Notes: generated by a model from the sequence alone, not told the origin. DNA of 64,000 bases from Williamsia limnetica (GCF_003217475.1 NZ_QJSP01000005.1:186001-250000), one strand, 5' to 3'. Numbered from the stretch's first letter, positions 18,775 through 27,553 are shown. Translations and numbers: made by a program.

Positions 18775-20136
18775 GTGACCGCACCCTCCGCACTGCCCCG
18801 GGCGCTGAAGCCGTTTCGGCATCAGCAGTACCGGTTGCTGTGCATGGGACTGGTGCTCGCGATGTTCGCGGACGGTATCTGGACCGTCGGCGTCGTCTGG
18901 CAGGTCATCGGGATGGGCGGTGGGCCCGGTCAGCTCTCACTCGTGACGGCCGTGGCGGCGATCGGCATGGTCGCCTCGACACTCCTCGGCGGCGTGCTCG
19001 CGGACCGGATGTCGCAGCGCACGATCCTGATCGCATTGGAGGCCGCCAAGCTGGTTGCGATCGGCGGGGTCGGGTTGCTCGCGCTGACGGATTCGATCGC
19101 GTTGTGGCACCTCGTCCTGGTGTCGTTGGTGGGTGGCATCACCACCGGTATCTACTATCCGACGTATTCGGCGTTGCTACCGACGCTGGTACCTCGCGAT
19201 GAATTGATGGCCGCCAACGGTATCGAAGGTACGTTGCGTCCCACGATCTTTCAGGCCGCCGGTCCAGCCGTCGCCGGGGGACTGATCGCGATGTCGTCGC
19301 CCGCGGTTGCGATCATCGGATCGGCCGTGGCGTCCGCACTCTCGGGGATCCTGTATCTGCTGATGCGGCCGACGCCGTCGCGCACCGAGTCCCGACCCAA
19401 GGCCGAACTCGTGCGCGGAACGATCAACGACATCGCCGAGGGATTCGTCTACATGTGGCGGACCCCGTGGCTGCTGGCCACCTTGCTGTTCGCGATGGTG
19501 CTGGTCTTGTTGGTGATGGGGCCGTTGGAGGTACTCATCCCGTTCGCCCTCAAGGACAGGGCAGGCGGCGACGCCGGATCGCACGCGATGGTGTTGGCCG
19601 CCTTCGGAATCGGGGGCGCGGCCGGCTCTCTCGTGCTGGCGTCCATGCAGATGCCCCGGCGGTACCTCACGGTCATGTTCGTGATCTGGGGCCTGTCGTC
19701 GTTGCCGCTGGTGGTCATGGGTCTGACCGACCAGGTGTGGGTGTTCGTCGTCGCGGGCTTCGTCTTGGGGTTCGCGTTCGACGGACCGATGGTCATCTGG
19801 GGAACATTGCTGCAGCGCCGAGTGCCGCTGCACATGCTCGGCCGGGTATCGAGCCTCGACTTCTTCGTGTCGGTGGCACTGATGCCGGTGTCGATGGCGA
19901 TCGCGGCACCCATCAGTCAATGGATCGGATTGACAGCGACATTTGTCATCGCGGGAATCGTGCCCGTGCCCATTGCCGCGATCGCCTACTTCTGGGCGAA
20001 GTTGAGTGCCGACGAGATCGCCCACCCGCTCCGTGACGAGCCGATCATCGAGGTGATCGCCACGCCGGTGGTCCTAGTAAAGAACCTCACCGGCGGCAGT
20101 TTGGACCAGATCGGTCAGGTCGTTGATGATCGGTGA
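18775..20136 (+). CDS. Major facilitator superfamily exporter
   Basis: A 453-residue protein with about 11-12 hydrophobic segments and the loop 2-3 motif GGVLADRMSQRTIL, characteristic of MFS_3/enterobactin-exporter-like carriers. These usually export drugs, siderophores or metabolites; no substrate can be inferred. GTG at 18775 is the start. Its last 63 bases overlap the end of the convergent lysG gene, so the extended C-terminal tail (after LSADEIAHPL) is encoded opposite the lysG end. Confidence 0.85.
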   Translation: MTAPSALPRALKPFRHQQYRLLCMGLVLAMFADGIWTVGVVWQVIGMGGGPGQLSLVTAVAAIGMVASTLLGGVLADRMSQRTILIALEAAKLVAIGGVGLLALTDSIALWHLVLVSLVGGITTGIYYPTYSALLPTLVPRDELMAANGIEGTLRPTIFQAAGPAVAGGLIAMSSPAVAIIGSAVASALSGILYLLMRPTPSRTESRPKAELVRGTINDIAEGFVYMWRTPWLLATLLFAMVLVLLVMGPLEVLIPFALKDRAGGDAGSHAMVLAAFGIGGAAGSLVLASMQMPRRYLTVMFVIWGLSSLPLVVMGLTDQVWVFVVAGFVLGFAFDGPMVIWGTLLQRRVPLHMLGRVSSLDFFVSVALMPVSMAIAAPISQWIGLTATFVIAGIVPVPIAAIAYFWAKLSADEIAHPLRDEPIIEVIATPVVLVKNLTGGSLDQIGQVVDDR

Positions 20137-20985
20137 CTCCAATTTCCAGTATTGCCAGAACAACTGGACGTCCACGTGCCGACTGCCGAGAGTCTTGACC
20201 GTGCCGGCGTCGAGCGCGGGCTGAATTTGCGACGCCGGCACCGCACCCCAGCCCACACCGAGTTCGACCGCGCGGTGATACTCGGCCGACGCAGGAACGT
20301 AGGTGGTCGGCGGATCGACGTGGCGCCGGGTCAAACGCCCGAGTAGATCGAACTGGATGGTGTCCTTGCGGTCGAAGGCGACCATCGGCGCCCGGCCGAG
20401 GTCAGAGGCCCGCAGTCCGTCGGGTAGCCACGTCTCGATGAACTCGACGCTCGCCACCGGTAGATAGCGCATGGCGCCGATCGGCAGCACGGAGCACCCT
20501 CGCACCGGTCGCGGATCGGAGGTGACCGCACCTACGGCCTGTCCGGCCCGAAGGAAGCCGGTGGAGTGGCTCTCGTCGTCTCGGAGGATCTCTACGGCGA
20601 CGGGATGACGACGCTGGATCTCGGCGACCACCGGAAGCAGCCAGATCGACATCGAGTCGGCATTGGTCGCGATCGGCAGGTGCATCCGAGGAGTGTCCCG
20701 CGAATCCTCGTGGTGCGTCTCGGGTTTCCCCGTGAGATCGGCCGCGGCCTCGAGCCGGAGGAGATCCCACTGGGCCGCGAGTCTGAGCAGGACCTCGCCG
20801 TCGGGAGTGGCTCTGGCGGGCTTCGTGCGCTGCACCAGGACTCGTCCGACCGCCGCCTCCAGGGCCTTCATCCGTTGACTCACGGCCGACGGCGTCACAT
20901 GCAGTGTTTCGGCTGCGGCGTCGAATGTCCCTTCGCGCACCACCGCGGCAAGTGTCTGTAAGCCCTCACTACTGATGTCCATCAT
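20074..20985 (-). CDS. lysG: LysR-family regulator, LysG/ArgP type
   Basis: A 303-residue LysR protein with the N-terminal winged helix (residues 5-63, GLQTLAAVVREGTFDAAAETLHVTPSAVSQRM) and an effector domain. It diverges from a LysE exporter, the classical LysG-LysE arrangement first known in Corynebacterium, where lysine or arginine bound to LysG turns on export. The intergenic palindrome GAATGATT-N15-AATCATTC fits its binding site. It could start at the first or second Met. Its 3' end overlaps the convergent MFS gene. Confidence 0.9.
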   Translation of the reverse strand: MMDISSEGLQTLAAVVREGTFDAAAETLHVTPSAVSQRMKALEAAVGRVLVQRTKPARATPDGEVLLRLAAQWDLLRLEAAADLTGKPETHHEDSRDTPRMHLPIATNADSMSIWLLPVVAEIQRRHPVAVEILRDDESHSTGFLRAGQAVGAVTSDPRPVRGCSVLPIGAMRYLPVASVEFIETWLPDGLRASDLGRAPMVAFDRKDTIQFDLLGRLTRRHVDPPTTYVPASAEYHRAVELGVGWGAVPASQIQPALDAGTVKTLGSRHVDVQLFWQYWKLESPIINDLTDLVQTAAGEVLY

Positions 20986-21016
20986 GAATGATTCTAATGG
21001 TTCGTGAAAATCATTC
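20986..21016. promoter_or_regulatory. Putative LysG operator
   Basis: GAATGATT at 20986-20993 and its reverse complement AATCATTC at 21009-21016 are separated by 15 bases, starting at the lysG start codon. A TTGACA hexamer follows at 21023-21028 toward lysE. The size and position match LysR activator sites. Binding is inferred. Confidence 0.55.
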
Positions 21017-21055
21017 GCTGGATTGACACCTGTTGTCGGTCATAGCGTGTGTCGG

Positions 21056-21676
21056 GTGACCTACTTCGTCCCCGCCCTCGCGGGTCTGCTCACCGGCGCC
21101 GGACTCATCATCGCCATCGGTGCCCAAAACGTCTTCGTGTTGCGGCAAGGCATCCGACGCGAACACGTCATGGCGGTGGTGGCCGTGTGCACCGCGTCCG
21201 ACATCGTGTTGATACTCGGCGGTGTTGCCGGTCTCGGGGCGCTGGTGACGGCATTTCCCGAGGTGGTCGATATCGCCACGATCGCCGGTGGTGGGTATTT
21301 GCTGATCTTGGCGGCCATGGCGGCGCGAAGGGTGGTCCGACCCGTCTCCATGGACACGGCAGGTGGTGTGGTCGCTGTCAGTCGCTGGGCGGCGATCGGT
21401 ACCGCTGTGGCCCTGACCTGGCTCAATCCGCACGTCTACCTCGACACCCTCATCACCCTCGGGGCGATTGCGAACAGTCACGGTCCGCAGGAGAAGTGGG
21501 TGTTCGCTGCCGGCGCCTGTGTGGCGTCGCTGCTGTGGTTCGCCGCGCTCGGGTTCGGATCGGCTCGGCTGGCCCCGTTGTTCGCAAAGCAGCGGGCCTG
21601 GCAGATGCTCGATGCGCTGGTCGCCGTTGTCATGGGTGCACTGGGTGCCGGCCTGATCCTCAGTGCCGTGTTCTGA
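21056..21676 (+). CDS. lysE: LysE-family amino-acid exporter
   Basis: A 206-residue membrane protein with about six hydrophobic segments and the conserved LysE start: GLLTGAGLIIAIGAQNVFVLRQGIRREH, including the GAQN motif, plus WLNPHVYLDTL near residue 122. LysE exports basic amino acids to prevent toxic accumulation. GTG at 21056 is chosen because the conserved protein begins there; the frame extends further upstream into the promoter. Its divergent partner is lysG. Confidence 0.92.
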   Translation: MTYFVPALAGLLTGAGLIIAIGAQNVFVLRQGIRREHVMAVVAVCTASDIVLILGGVAGLGALVTAFPEVVDIATIAGGGYLLILAAMAARRVVRPVSMDTAGGVVAVSRWAAIGTAVALTWLNPHVYLDTLITLGAIANSHGPQEKWVFAAGACVASLLWFAALGFGSARLAPLFAKQRAWQMLDALVAVVMGALGAGLILSAVF

Positions 21677-21684
21677 CGCGGACC

Positions 21685-21713
21685 TTGGTTCCCCGCATAT
21701 TTCTGACTACTGT
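21685..21713 (+). promoter_or_regulatory. SigA-like promoter
   Basis: TTGGTT (21685-21690) and TACTGT (21708-21713) are 17 bases apart, with the expected start of transcription about 27 bases before the ATG at 21747. It would drive the DUF4334 and alcohol dehydrogenase genes. Confidence 0.5.
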
Positions 21714-21746
21714 TGTTCTCAGAGTTTCCCCGGCAGTGAGGTAGAG

Positions 21747-22214
21747 ATGAACAACGACAAGGCCGTCGCAACGTTTTTCGAGTTGAAAGAAAGCCAGGCG
21801 ATCAGCGAGCCCGCCGACCTGGATGAGCTGTGGGCGGCGCTCGAGCCGATCGGTCGCGACTTCATGCTCGGAGCGTGGTCTGGTGGCGAGCTTCCCAGCG
21901 GGCATGCGATGGACGGCCAGTTGAAGCAGGTCAACTGGCACGGTAAGACGTTCGACGCCTATCACGACGTGAAGCCGCTGGTCTGCCGAGACGACGAGGG
22001 AAACCTGTACTCCAACAAGGAACTGGGCAAAGGCGAGGCCAGCCTGTGGGCGGTCGAGTTTCGCGGCGAGACCACCGCGGCCATGGTTTACGACGGCCAG
22101 CCTGTCATCGACCACTTCAAGAAGGTCGACGACACACATGTCATGGGCATCATGAACGGCAAGACCTCACTGGTGCGCGACAAGCACTTCTACTTCTATC
22201 TCGAACGCGAGTGA
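21747..22214 (+). CDS. GXWXG/DUF4334 protein
   Basis: A 155-residue soluble protein. LMLGAWSGGELPSG-type spacing (here FMLGAWSGGELPSGHAMDG near residue 40) gives the GXWXG domain; the C-terminal half (AAMVYDGQPVIDHFKKVDD, VMGIMNGK, FYFYLER) is the DUF4334 part. The family is widespread in actinobacteria and has no known biochemistry; the small beta fold suggests ligand binding. The ATG at 21747 follows GTGAGGTAGAG. Its stop overlaps the next gene's GTG by four bases, so the two are translated together. Confidence 0.85.
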   Translation: MNNDKAVATFFELKESQAISEPADLDELWAALEPIGRDFMLGAWSGGELPSGHAMDGQLKQVNWHGKTFDAYHDVKPLVCRDDEGNLYSNKELGKGEASLWAVEFRGETTAAMVYDGQPVIDHFKKVDDTHVMGIMNGKTSLVRDKHFYFYLERE

Positions 22215-23314
22215 CCCGATCTCCCACCGTGGCGCGGGCGGCGGTCCTCGGTGAGGTGGGCGCTGCCCCCGCCCTGCGGGACGTGCAGATCCGTGAACCG
22301 ATCGGCGATGAGATTCTCGTCAAGATCCATGCCGCCGGCATCTGTCACACCGACATCTCGCTGGCCGCGCGGTGGCCGGAGCGGCGGATGCCGATGGTCT
22401 TCGGGCACGAGGGCGCCGGAGTGGTCGAGGCGGTGGGGCCGGCCGGCTCGATGCGGGTGGGGACCCGAGTCGCGTTGACATTCAACAGCTGCGGTCGATG
22501 TGATGGTTGTGAAGGCGGCGAGCCCGCCTACTGCAGACATTCGACGGCGCTGAACATGCGGGGTGACCGCGGCGTGGAGTCGGGGTCGATCGTCGATCGG
22601 CAGGGCGCCGTCAACGGCGACTTCTTCGGACAATCCAGTTTCTCGACGCATGCGCTCACCCACGAACGCAATACGGTACCCATCGGCGATTCGATCGACT
22701 TCGCGCTCGCTGCGCCGCTTGGTTGCAGTGTGCAAACCGGTGTCGGCGCCGTTCTCAACGCGCTGCGTCCGGTGCCGGGCCAGAGCATGGTCGTCTTCGG
22801 GGCCGGCGCGGTGGGTCTGTCAGCCGTGATGGGTGCGAGGATCGCGGGCTGTCGAACGATCGTCGCGGTCGATCCGGTCGCCGAACGCCGTTCCATCGCA
22901 GTTGCTCTCGGCGCCACGCACACCGTGGACCCGCTGGCCACAGATGTACTTCCCATGCTGGCGGAGTACACGAAGGGCGGCGCCGACCACGGTGTGGACA
23001 CCACGGCGATACCGGCGGTGTTGGCGGACGCCATCACGGCCTTACGGCCGCGCGGACAGCTGGGCATCGTCGGCCTCGGGGCACCGACCGCCGCGCTCCC
23101 GGTGGGGCTGATCATGGGTAAGGGTTTACGGATCCGGGGTGTCGTCGAGGGTGACAGTGTGCCGATGACATTCATCCCGGACCTGATCGATTTCCATCTA
23201 CGTGGCGACCTCCCTCTCGAAAAGCTGATCACGCGATACGACTTCAACGAATTCGACAAGGCTTGGGCTGCGGCGCAATCGGGATCTGCGGTCAAGCCGG
23301 TCCTGACCTTCTGA
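22211..23314 (+). CDS. Zinc-dependent alcohol dehydrogenase (class III/aryl-alcohol type)
   Basis: A 367-residue medium-chain dehydrogenase. It has catalytic-zinc ligands in AGICHTD and GHEGAGVVE, the structural-zinc cysteines CGRCDGCEGGEPAYC, and the Rossmann motif VVFGAGAVGLSAVMGA. It would interconvert an alcohol and aldehyde with NAD(P). Similar enzymes act on benzyl or long-chain alcohols, but this cannot be fixed here. GTG at 22211 overlaps the DUF4334 stop (GTGA), so the DUF4334 protein may be a partner in the same pathway. Confidence 0.9.
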   Translation: MTRSPTVARAAVLGEVGAAPALRDVQIREPIGDEILVKIHAAGICHTDISLAARWPERRMPMVFGHEGAGVVEAVGPAGSMRVGTRVALTFNSCGRCDGCEGGEPAYCRHSTALNMRGDRGVESGSIVDRQGAVNGDFFGQSSFSTHALTHERNTVPIGDSIDFALAAPLGCSVQTGVGAVLNALRPVPGQSMVVFGAGAVGLSAVMGARIAGCRTIVAVDPVAERRSIAVALGATHTVDPLATDVLPMLAEYTKGGADHGVDTTAIPAVLADAITALRPRGQLGIVGLGAPTAALPVGLIMGKGLRIRGVVEGDSVPMTFIPDLIDFHLRGDLPLEKLITRYDFNEFDKAWAAAQSGSAVKPVLTF

Positions 23315-23317
23315 CCC

Positions 23318-23378
23318 GTTGACCGTGCCCGCTGAACGTTGACCGTGCCCGCTGAACGCTGAACGCTGACCGTGCCGA
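23318..23378. repeat. Tandem 20-base repeat
   Basis: The unit GTTGACCGTGCCCGCTGAAC occurs at 23318-23337 and again at 23338-23357, followed by a degenerate GCTGAACGCTGACCGTGCC. It begins right after the alcohol dehydrogenase stop codon and leads into the GGAGGAAG composite repeat. Confidence 0.8.
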
Positions 23379-23382
23379 TCCG

Positions 23383-23470
23383 AAGTCGGAGGAAGTTGCA
23401 GTTCCTCCGGTCGTGGTCAGGTCCTCCGTTGGAGTAGGAGGATGTGGCTGAAGTCGGAGGAAGTGTCAGG
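23383..23470. repeat. Composite GGAGGAAG hairpin repeat, copy 2
   Basis: AAGTCGGAGGAAGTTGCAG plus TTCCTCCGGT (23383-23411), then GTCCTCCG, GTAGGAGG and GTGGCTGAAGTCGGAGGAAG to about 23465. The order of elements is the same as at 5912-6010, but the last hairpin is truncated. It lies between the convergent alcohol dehydrogenase and AraC genes. Confidence 0.75.
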
Positions 23471-23533
23471 TGGCGTGAGAACTGTCTGGTGTGACTTCTT
23501 GGCCATCCGCCGTCGAGTTGATGCAGACGACTG

Positions 23534-24394
23534 TCAGGCCGAGTCGGTGGCCCCCAAGGCATAGCGTCCGGGGGTATGGCCGTATTCGCGGGCGAACGCG
23601 GTGACAAACGCAGGCACGCTCGAGTATCCGACGCGATGTGCCACTTCGGTCACCGATTTGGTCTCGAGTAGGACGACAGCTGCGTCCAGGCGAATCCGGT
23701 TGCGCCACTGCGAATACGACATACCGAACTCGCGGACGAAGTCTCGCTGCAAGGTCTTGGTGCTCGTGTGCAACCGGGCCGCCCACTCTTCGAGTCGAGT
23801 GGGGTCGGCGGGGTCGTGCAGAAGGGTTCGGGCGATGGTTTGGGCGAACCCCGTGGTGCGTGAGGACGAGGGTGTCCCGATGGGGTCACGGCCGACGAAA
23901 TCGCGGTGGGTGGCACCGAGACCCGCCATGATCGTCATCCGAGCCGCCAGTGCCTCGGCCTCATCTTGACCCGGTCGGGCGATCTGCTCGATGAGGTTGC
24001 GCGACTGCTGATCCGCCGACACCGCGGCCACCCGCAACGACCGGAGGCTCAGTGGTACTTCGCGCAGGCAGATGCGGTAGATGATCTGCTTCCGCGAGGC
24101 GAAGACCTCGTGGGTCACTCCGCGTCGCACCCACAGTGCCTCGGTGGTGCCGATGAACTCGGTTCTGTTGGCGTGGCGCACCGACAACATCCCATCCGGG
24201 GTCCAGTACAGCTGGTGCACGAAGTCGCTGCGGGATTCCGGGATCTCCAGGGCGCCGCCTGAGCCGTACTTGAGGATCAAGATCCCGGTCGGCGGACCAA
24301 GGCCGTATCCGTACTCCTCGACCCACAGTGGATCGGCGCCGGCTCCGAAGGGGCCGGCAGGTCCGGATTTGTCGAAGTGTCCTCCGAGCGTCAC
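23534..24394 (-). CDS. AraC-family transcriptional regulator
   Basis: A 286-residue protein with an N-terminal cupin-like sensing domain and two C-terminal helix-turn-helix motifs (about residues 200-280: RLEEWAARLHTSTKTLQRDF, then SVTEVAHRVGYSSVPAFVTAF and GHTPGRY). It is divergent from the siderophore-binding lipoprotein gene with an IdeR-like box between, so it may regulate iron uptake in the way of siderophore-responsive AraC proteins. Other targets are possible. Confidence 0.85.
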   Translation of the reverse strand: MTLGGHFDKSGPAGPFGAGADPLWVEEYGYGLGPPTGILILKYGSGGALEIPESRSDFVHQLYWTPDGMLSVRHANRTEFIGTTEALWVRRGVTHEVFASRKQIIYRICLREVPLSLRSLRVAAVSADQQSRNLIEQIARPGQDEAEALAARMTIMAGLGATHRDFVGRDPIGTPSSSRTTGFAQTIARTLLHDPADPTRLEEWAARLHTSTKTLQRDFVREFGMSYSQWRNRIRLDAAVVLLETKSVTEVAHRVGYSSVPAFVTAFAREYGHTPGRYALGATDSA

Positions 24395-24430
24395 AGAGTG
24401 TCCTCCCGACGAAGCCGCTGCAGTCGTTGG

Positions 24431-24449
24431 TAAGGCTAGCCTCAGCTAG
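24431..24449. promoter_or_regulatory. IdeR/DtxR iron box
   Basis: TAAGGCTAGCCTCAGCTAG matches 15 of 19 positions of the IdeR consensus TWAGGTTAGSCTWACCTWA. It lies 60 bases before the siderophore-binding protein gene. Iron-loaded IdeR would repress transcription here when iron is plentiful. Confidence 0.65.
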
Positions 24450-24508
24450 AAAGCTCGACGCGCCGGGGTTGCGTCGTAGATCCGCATAATTGAGGAAAGA
24501 AGTTCATC

Positions 24509-25576
24509 GTGCTTGCTCGTCCCATCGGGTTTCGCCTGGCTGCGGCTGCGGCCACGCTCGGCCTTGCTCTGTCCGCCGCGGCCTGCGGCAGTGATTCCGA
24601 CAGCGTTTCCGCATCCGAATCGATCAGTAGTGAGACACGGGTATTCGCCGCCGACAACGGAGACATCGAGATCCCGGTGGCCCCGCAGCGGATCGTGGCG
24701 ACCGGCTACGCGGTACCGCCGCTGATCGAGTCGGATGCACCACTGGTCGGCATCTCCGAATGGAAGCGCGGGATCCCGTTGATGACACCGGAAGATCTGG
24801 CGGAGTACGAGTCGCTCGAGAAGATCGCCGGCGACATGTCGGCTGCCGACACCAATTACGAGGCCATCGCGAGGGTCGACCCCGACCTCATCGTCATCGG
24901 GGTGCCGCAACCGGCGATGGTCGACCTCGACCTGGGCGCGCTCGAAGCGATCGCACCGGTCGTCGCCATCGGGCCGACCAATCCCGCGGCCTGGAGCGAG
25001 CTGACCGAGCGCCAACTCGATGCCGTGGGCCAACTCGACTCCTATGAGGCGAACAAGGCGACCTATGACGAAAAGGCCGCCGGCATCAAAGAAAAGTACG
25101 CGGGCGTCCTCGGATCGCTGGAGTTCGGACACCTGGGTGCGTACGGCGAATCGGCGGCGGGCAATTTCCAGCGGGAGTTCGCCGGGTCGTGGGGCACCAA
25201 CATTGCGCAGGACGTCGGGGTGAACTACTACGGCGAGGTCAAGGAGAAGTTGGGTGGGTCGCAGGACAGCTCCGAGTACCCGGCCATCGAGAACATCCCG
25301 GAGAGCTTCGCCGACGCCGACGTGATCACGTACACCGTCGAGCCCGACGGATCGGTCGGACCCGAGGTCCAGTACGTGCTCGATTCGGAGTTGTTCAAGA
25401 CGTTGCCTGCCGTCCGGGCCGGCAAGGTCTACGGCCTCCGGTACACCGAGGCAGCCACCTACACGTCTGCGTTGCAGACACTGGATGCGATCGACGAGGC
25501 GCTGGCACCGTTGCTGACCGAATCGGCCGGACCGAGCAGCTCGGCTCCCGCATCCTCGGCCCCCAGCGGGTCGTGA
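24509..25576 (+). CDS. Fe3+-siderophore ABC transporter substrate-binding lipoprotein
   Basis: A 355-residue protein with a lipoprotein signal (lipobox LSAAACG near residue 27) and a periplasmic-binding fold of the FepB/FhuD class (TroA-like, with RIVATGYAVPPLIESDAPLVGIS and DPDLIVIGVP). It captures ferric siderophores outside the membrane for ABC import. No permease or ATPase genes follow, so it must work with an importer elsewhere. GTG at 24509 is preceded by GAGGAAAG. An IdeR-like box lies upstream; the gene overlaps the next start by four bases. Confidence 0.9.
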   Translation: MLARPIGFRLAAAAATLGLALSAAACGSDSDSVSASESISSETRVFAADNGDIEIPVAPQRIVATGYAVPPLIESDAPLVGISEWKRGIPLMTPEDLAEYESLEKIAGDMSAADTNYEAIARVDPDLIVIGVPQPAMVDLDLGALEAIAPVVAIGPTNPAAWSELTERQLDAVGQLDSYEANKATYDEKAAGIKEKYAGVLGSLEFGHLGAYGESAAGNFQREFAGSWGTNIAQDVGVNYYGEVKEKLGGSQDSSEYPAIENIPESFADADVITYTVEPDGSVGPEVQYVLDSELFKTLPAVRAGKVYGLRYTEAATYTSALQTLDAIDEALAPLLTESAGPSSSAPASSAPSGS

Positions 25577-26382
25577 AGATCACCCGAGACGATCCACGGA
25601 GCCGGGTCGCCGCCCACCATCAATCGGGCGACGGCACGGCTCGGATCGGTTATCCGATCGGGGTGCGCGCAGTCGCGGTCGTGCGCCGTGAGCTTGTCTC
25701 GCCGCGGATGATCAGGCTCACGCTCGCAGGACCGGAGCTGAAGGGGTTTCACACGTACCAGGCCGACGATCACGTGATGATCGTCTTCCCCGATGACGAC
25801 GGCGCTGTCCGGGCGCCGGTTCCGAATGAGAAGCAAGAGCTGGATTGGCCGCGGCCGTTACCGCTCGGGCGCAAGTACACGATCCGGCGATACGATCCGG
25901 AGCTACTCGAACTTGTTCTCGACTTCGTCCTCCACGAGGGCGGAGTGGCGTCGACGTGGGCAGTGGACGCGCAGCCAGGCGACACCGTCGTGATCGCAGG
26001 TCCACCCGGGGCCCACGCATTCGCGCACAACTTCGACCACTATGTGTTCGCCGTCGACGCAACAGCACTACCTGCGGTGGCCCGATGGTTGGATGAGTCC
26101 CCGTCCGAAGTGTCCGCCGACGTCATCGTCGAGGTGTCGCACGAGGACGAGACGCAGTACCCGCTGGCCGAGCGTGACCGGGTGCGGGTGCAATGGCTTG
26201 TCCGACCAGCCGACCGTTCGATGTTGGCCGACGCAGTGGACGCGCTCGACCTCCCGCCCGGCCGCGTCTTCCTGTTCGGGGCCGGAGAGGCCGACGACAT
26301 CCGACCCCTACGTCGCCGCGGAACCGACCGGTTGGTCACGGGTTACTGGAAGCGTGGCTCAGCCGATCACGACGGCGATTAG
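25573..26382 (+). CDS. Siderophore-interacting protein (FAD ferric-siderophore reductase)
   Basis: A 269-residue protein of the ViuB/SIP family. The FAD-binding barrel carries RKYTIRRYDPELLELVLDFVLHEGGVASTWA (R-x-Y-T/S-xR motif) and the NAD(P) half follows from GPPGAHA. The C-terminal segment LFGAGEADDIRPLRRR is typical. It releases iron from imported siderophores by reduction in the cytoplasm. GTG at 25573 overlaps the lipoprotein stop (GTGA), so uptake and release are translationally coupled. Confidence 0.9.
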   Translation: MKITRDDPRSRVAAHHQSGDGTARIGYPIGVRAVAVVRRELVSPRMIRLTLAGPELKGFHTYQADDHVMIVFPDDDGAVRAPVPNEKQELDWPRPLPLGRKYTIRRYDPELLELVLDFVLHEGGVASTWAVDAQPGDTVVIAGPPGAHAFAHNFDHYVFAVDATALPAVARWLDESPSEVSADVIVEVSHEDETQYPLAERDRVRVQWLVRPADRSMLADAVDALDLPPGRVFLFGAGEADDIRPLRRRGTDRLVTGYWKRGSADHDGD

Positions 26383-26390
26383 AAACACCC

Positions 26391-26449
26391 ATCTTGGTGG
26401 GTTCTGGCGAGCCCGACCTGGGCTTTCCGTCGCCGAAACCCACCAAGAT
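26391..26449. repeat. TTCTGGCGA hairpin repeat, copy 2
   Basis: Arms 26391-26410 (ATCTTGGTGGGTTCTGGCGA) and 26430-26449 pair over 20 bases with two mismatched positions around a 19-base loop. It fills the gap between convergent stops at 26382 and 26454, so it can also act as a two-way terminator. Confidence 0.75.
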
Positions 26450-26453
26450 CGGG

Positions 26454-27473
26454 CTAGTCGGCGATCTTGACCAGAGCTTTTCCGAAGTTTCGGCCGGCGA
26501 GAAGTCCGCGGAACGCGTCGAGGACGTTGTCGAAGCCTTCGGTGACGTCTTCGCGGTACTTCAGCGACCCGTCAGCGACCCAGCCTGATGCCTCGTCGAG
26601 GAACGCAGGCATCTGCTCGCCTGCGAACTCGGTCTGGATGAAGCCCCGAATGGTCAGGCTCTTGATCAGCACCGTGTTCATCAGCTGCCCGGTCCGGTCG
26701 GGGCCGTCGGGCAGCGACGTGAGGTTGTAGTTGGCAACCAGTCCGCAGACGGGGATGCGGCCATAGAGGTTCATCCGGCGAATCACCTGGTCGAAGACGT
26801 TGCCTCCGACATTCTCGAAGTACACGTCGATGCCGTCGGGGGTCGCCGCCTTGAGCTGCTCTGCGAAGTCGTCGGCGCGGTGGTCGACTGCGGCGTCGAA
26901 GCCGAGTTCTTCGGTGAGGTACTTGACCTTGTCGGGTCCACCGGCGATACCGACTGCTCGAGCACCCTTGATCTTCGCGATCTGGCCGACAGCAGAGCCC
27001 ACCGGACCGGCCGCGGCGGCGACCACGACGGTCTCGCCGGGCTGTGGGTTGCCGATGGTGAGCAGACCGGAGTAGGCGGTGAAGCCGGGCATCCCCAGCA
27101 CACCGAGCGCCGTCGAGGCAGGCACTGTGTCGGTGTCGAGCTTGCGTAGATACTTGGCCTTCTCGACCGAGTGTGTCTGCCAACCGCCGTAGCCGAGGAC
27201 GATGTCGCCTTCGGCGAAGTCGTCGACAGTCGACTGCAGGACTCGTGAGACAGTCGCTCCGACCATGGTGTCGCCGATCTCCACCGGCGCAGCGTACGAC
27301 TTGGCGGCGCTCATGCGACCGCGCATGTACGGATCGAGCGAGAGGTACAGCGTTTGCAAGACCACCTCTCCGGATGAGGGCTCTGGAAGTGCCACCTCCT
27401 CGAACCGGAAATCTGAGTCCTTCGGTTCACCGTGGGGGCGTTCGGCGAGCACTATCCGGGTGGTGTTGGTCAT
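26454..27473 (-). CDS. NADP-dependent MDR oxidoreductase (alkenal/one reductase type)
   Basis: A 339-residue zinc-free medium-chain reductase. Motifs are LYLSLDPYMRGRMS near residue 45, the nucleotide site VVAAAAGPVGSAVGQIAKIKGARAVGIAG, YFENVGG, and the family end segment. This is the leukotriene B4 dehydrogenase/CurA/YncB group, which reduces carbon-carbon double bonds of enones with NADPH. Start ATG 27473 has GAGGAGA upstream; the longer frame lacks support. It diverges from the lactate-monooxygenase-like gene. Confidence 0.9.
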   Translation of the reverse strand: MTNTTRIVLAERPHGEPKDSDFRFEEVALPEPSSGEVVLQTLYLSLDPYMRGRMSAAKSYAAPVEIGDTMVGATVSRVLQSTVDDFAEGDIVLGYGGWQTHSVEKAKYLRKLDTDTVPASTALGVLGMPGFTAYSGLLTIGNPQPGETVVVAAAAGPVGSAVGQIAKIKGARAVGIAGGPDKVKYLTEELGFDAAVDHRADDFAEQLKAATPDGIDVYFENVGGNVFDQVIRRMNLYGRIPVCGLVANYNLTSLPDGPDRTGQLMNTVLIKSLTIRGFIQTEFAGEQMPAFLDEASGWVADGSLKYREDVTEGFDNVLDAFRGLLAGRNFGKALVKIAD

Positions 27474-27553
27474 GCTTCTCCTCATCTCGACATCTGGTTT
27501 CCGTTGGTGCAACACGGTGGACCGGAGCTGATGTTCCTCACCGTAGGCGAATG

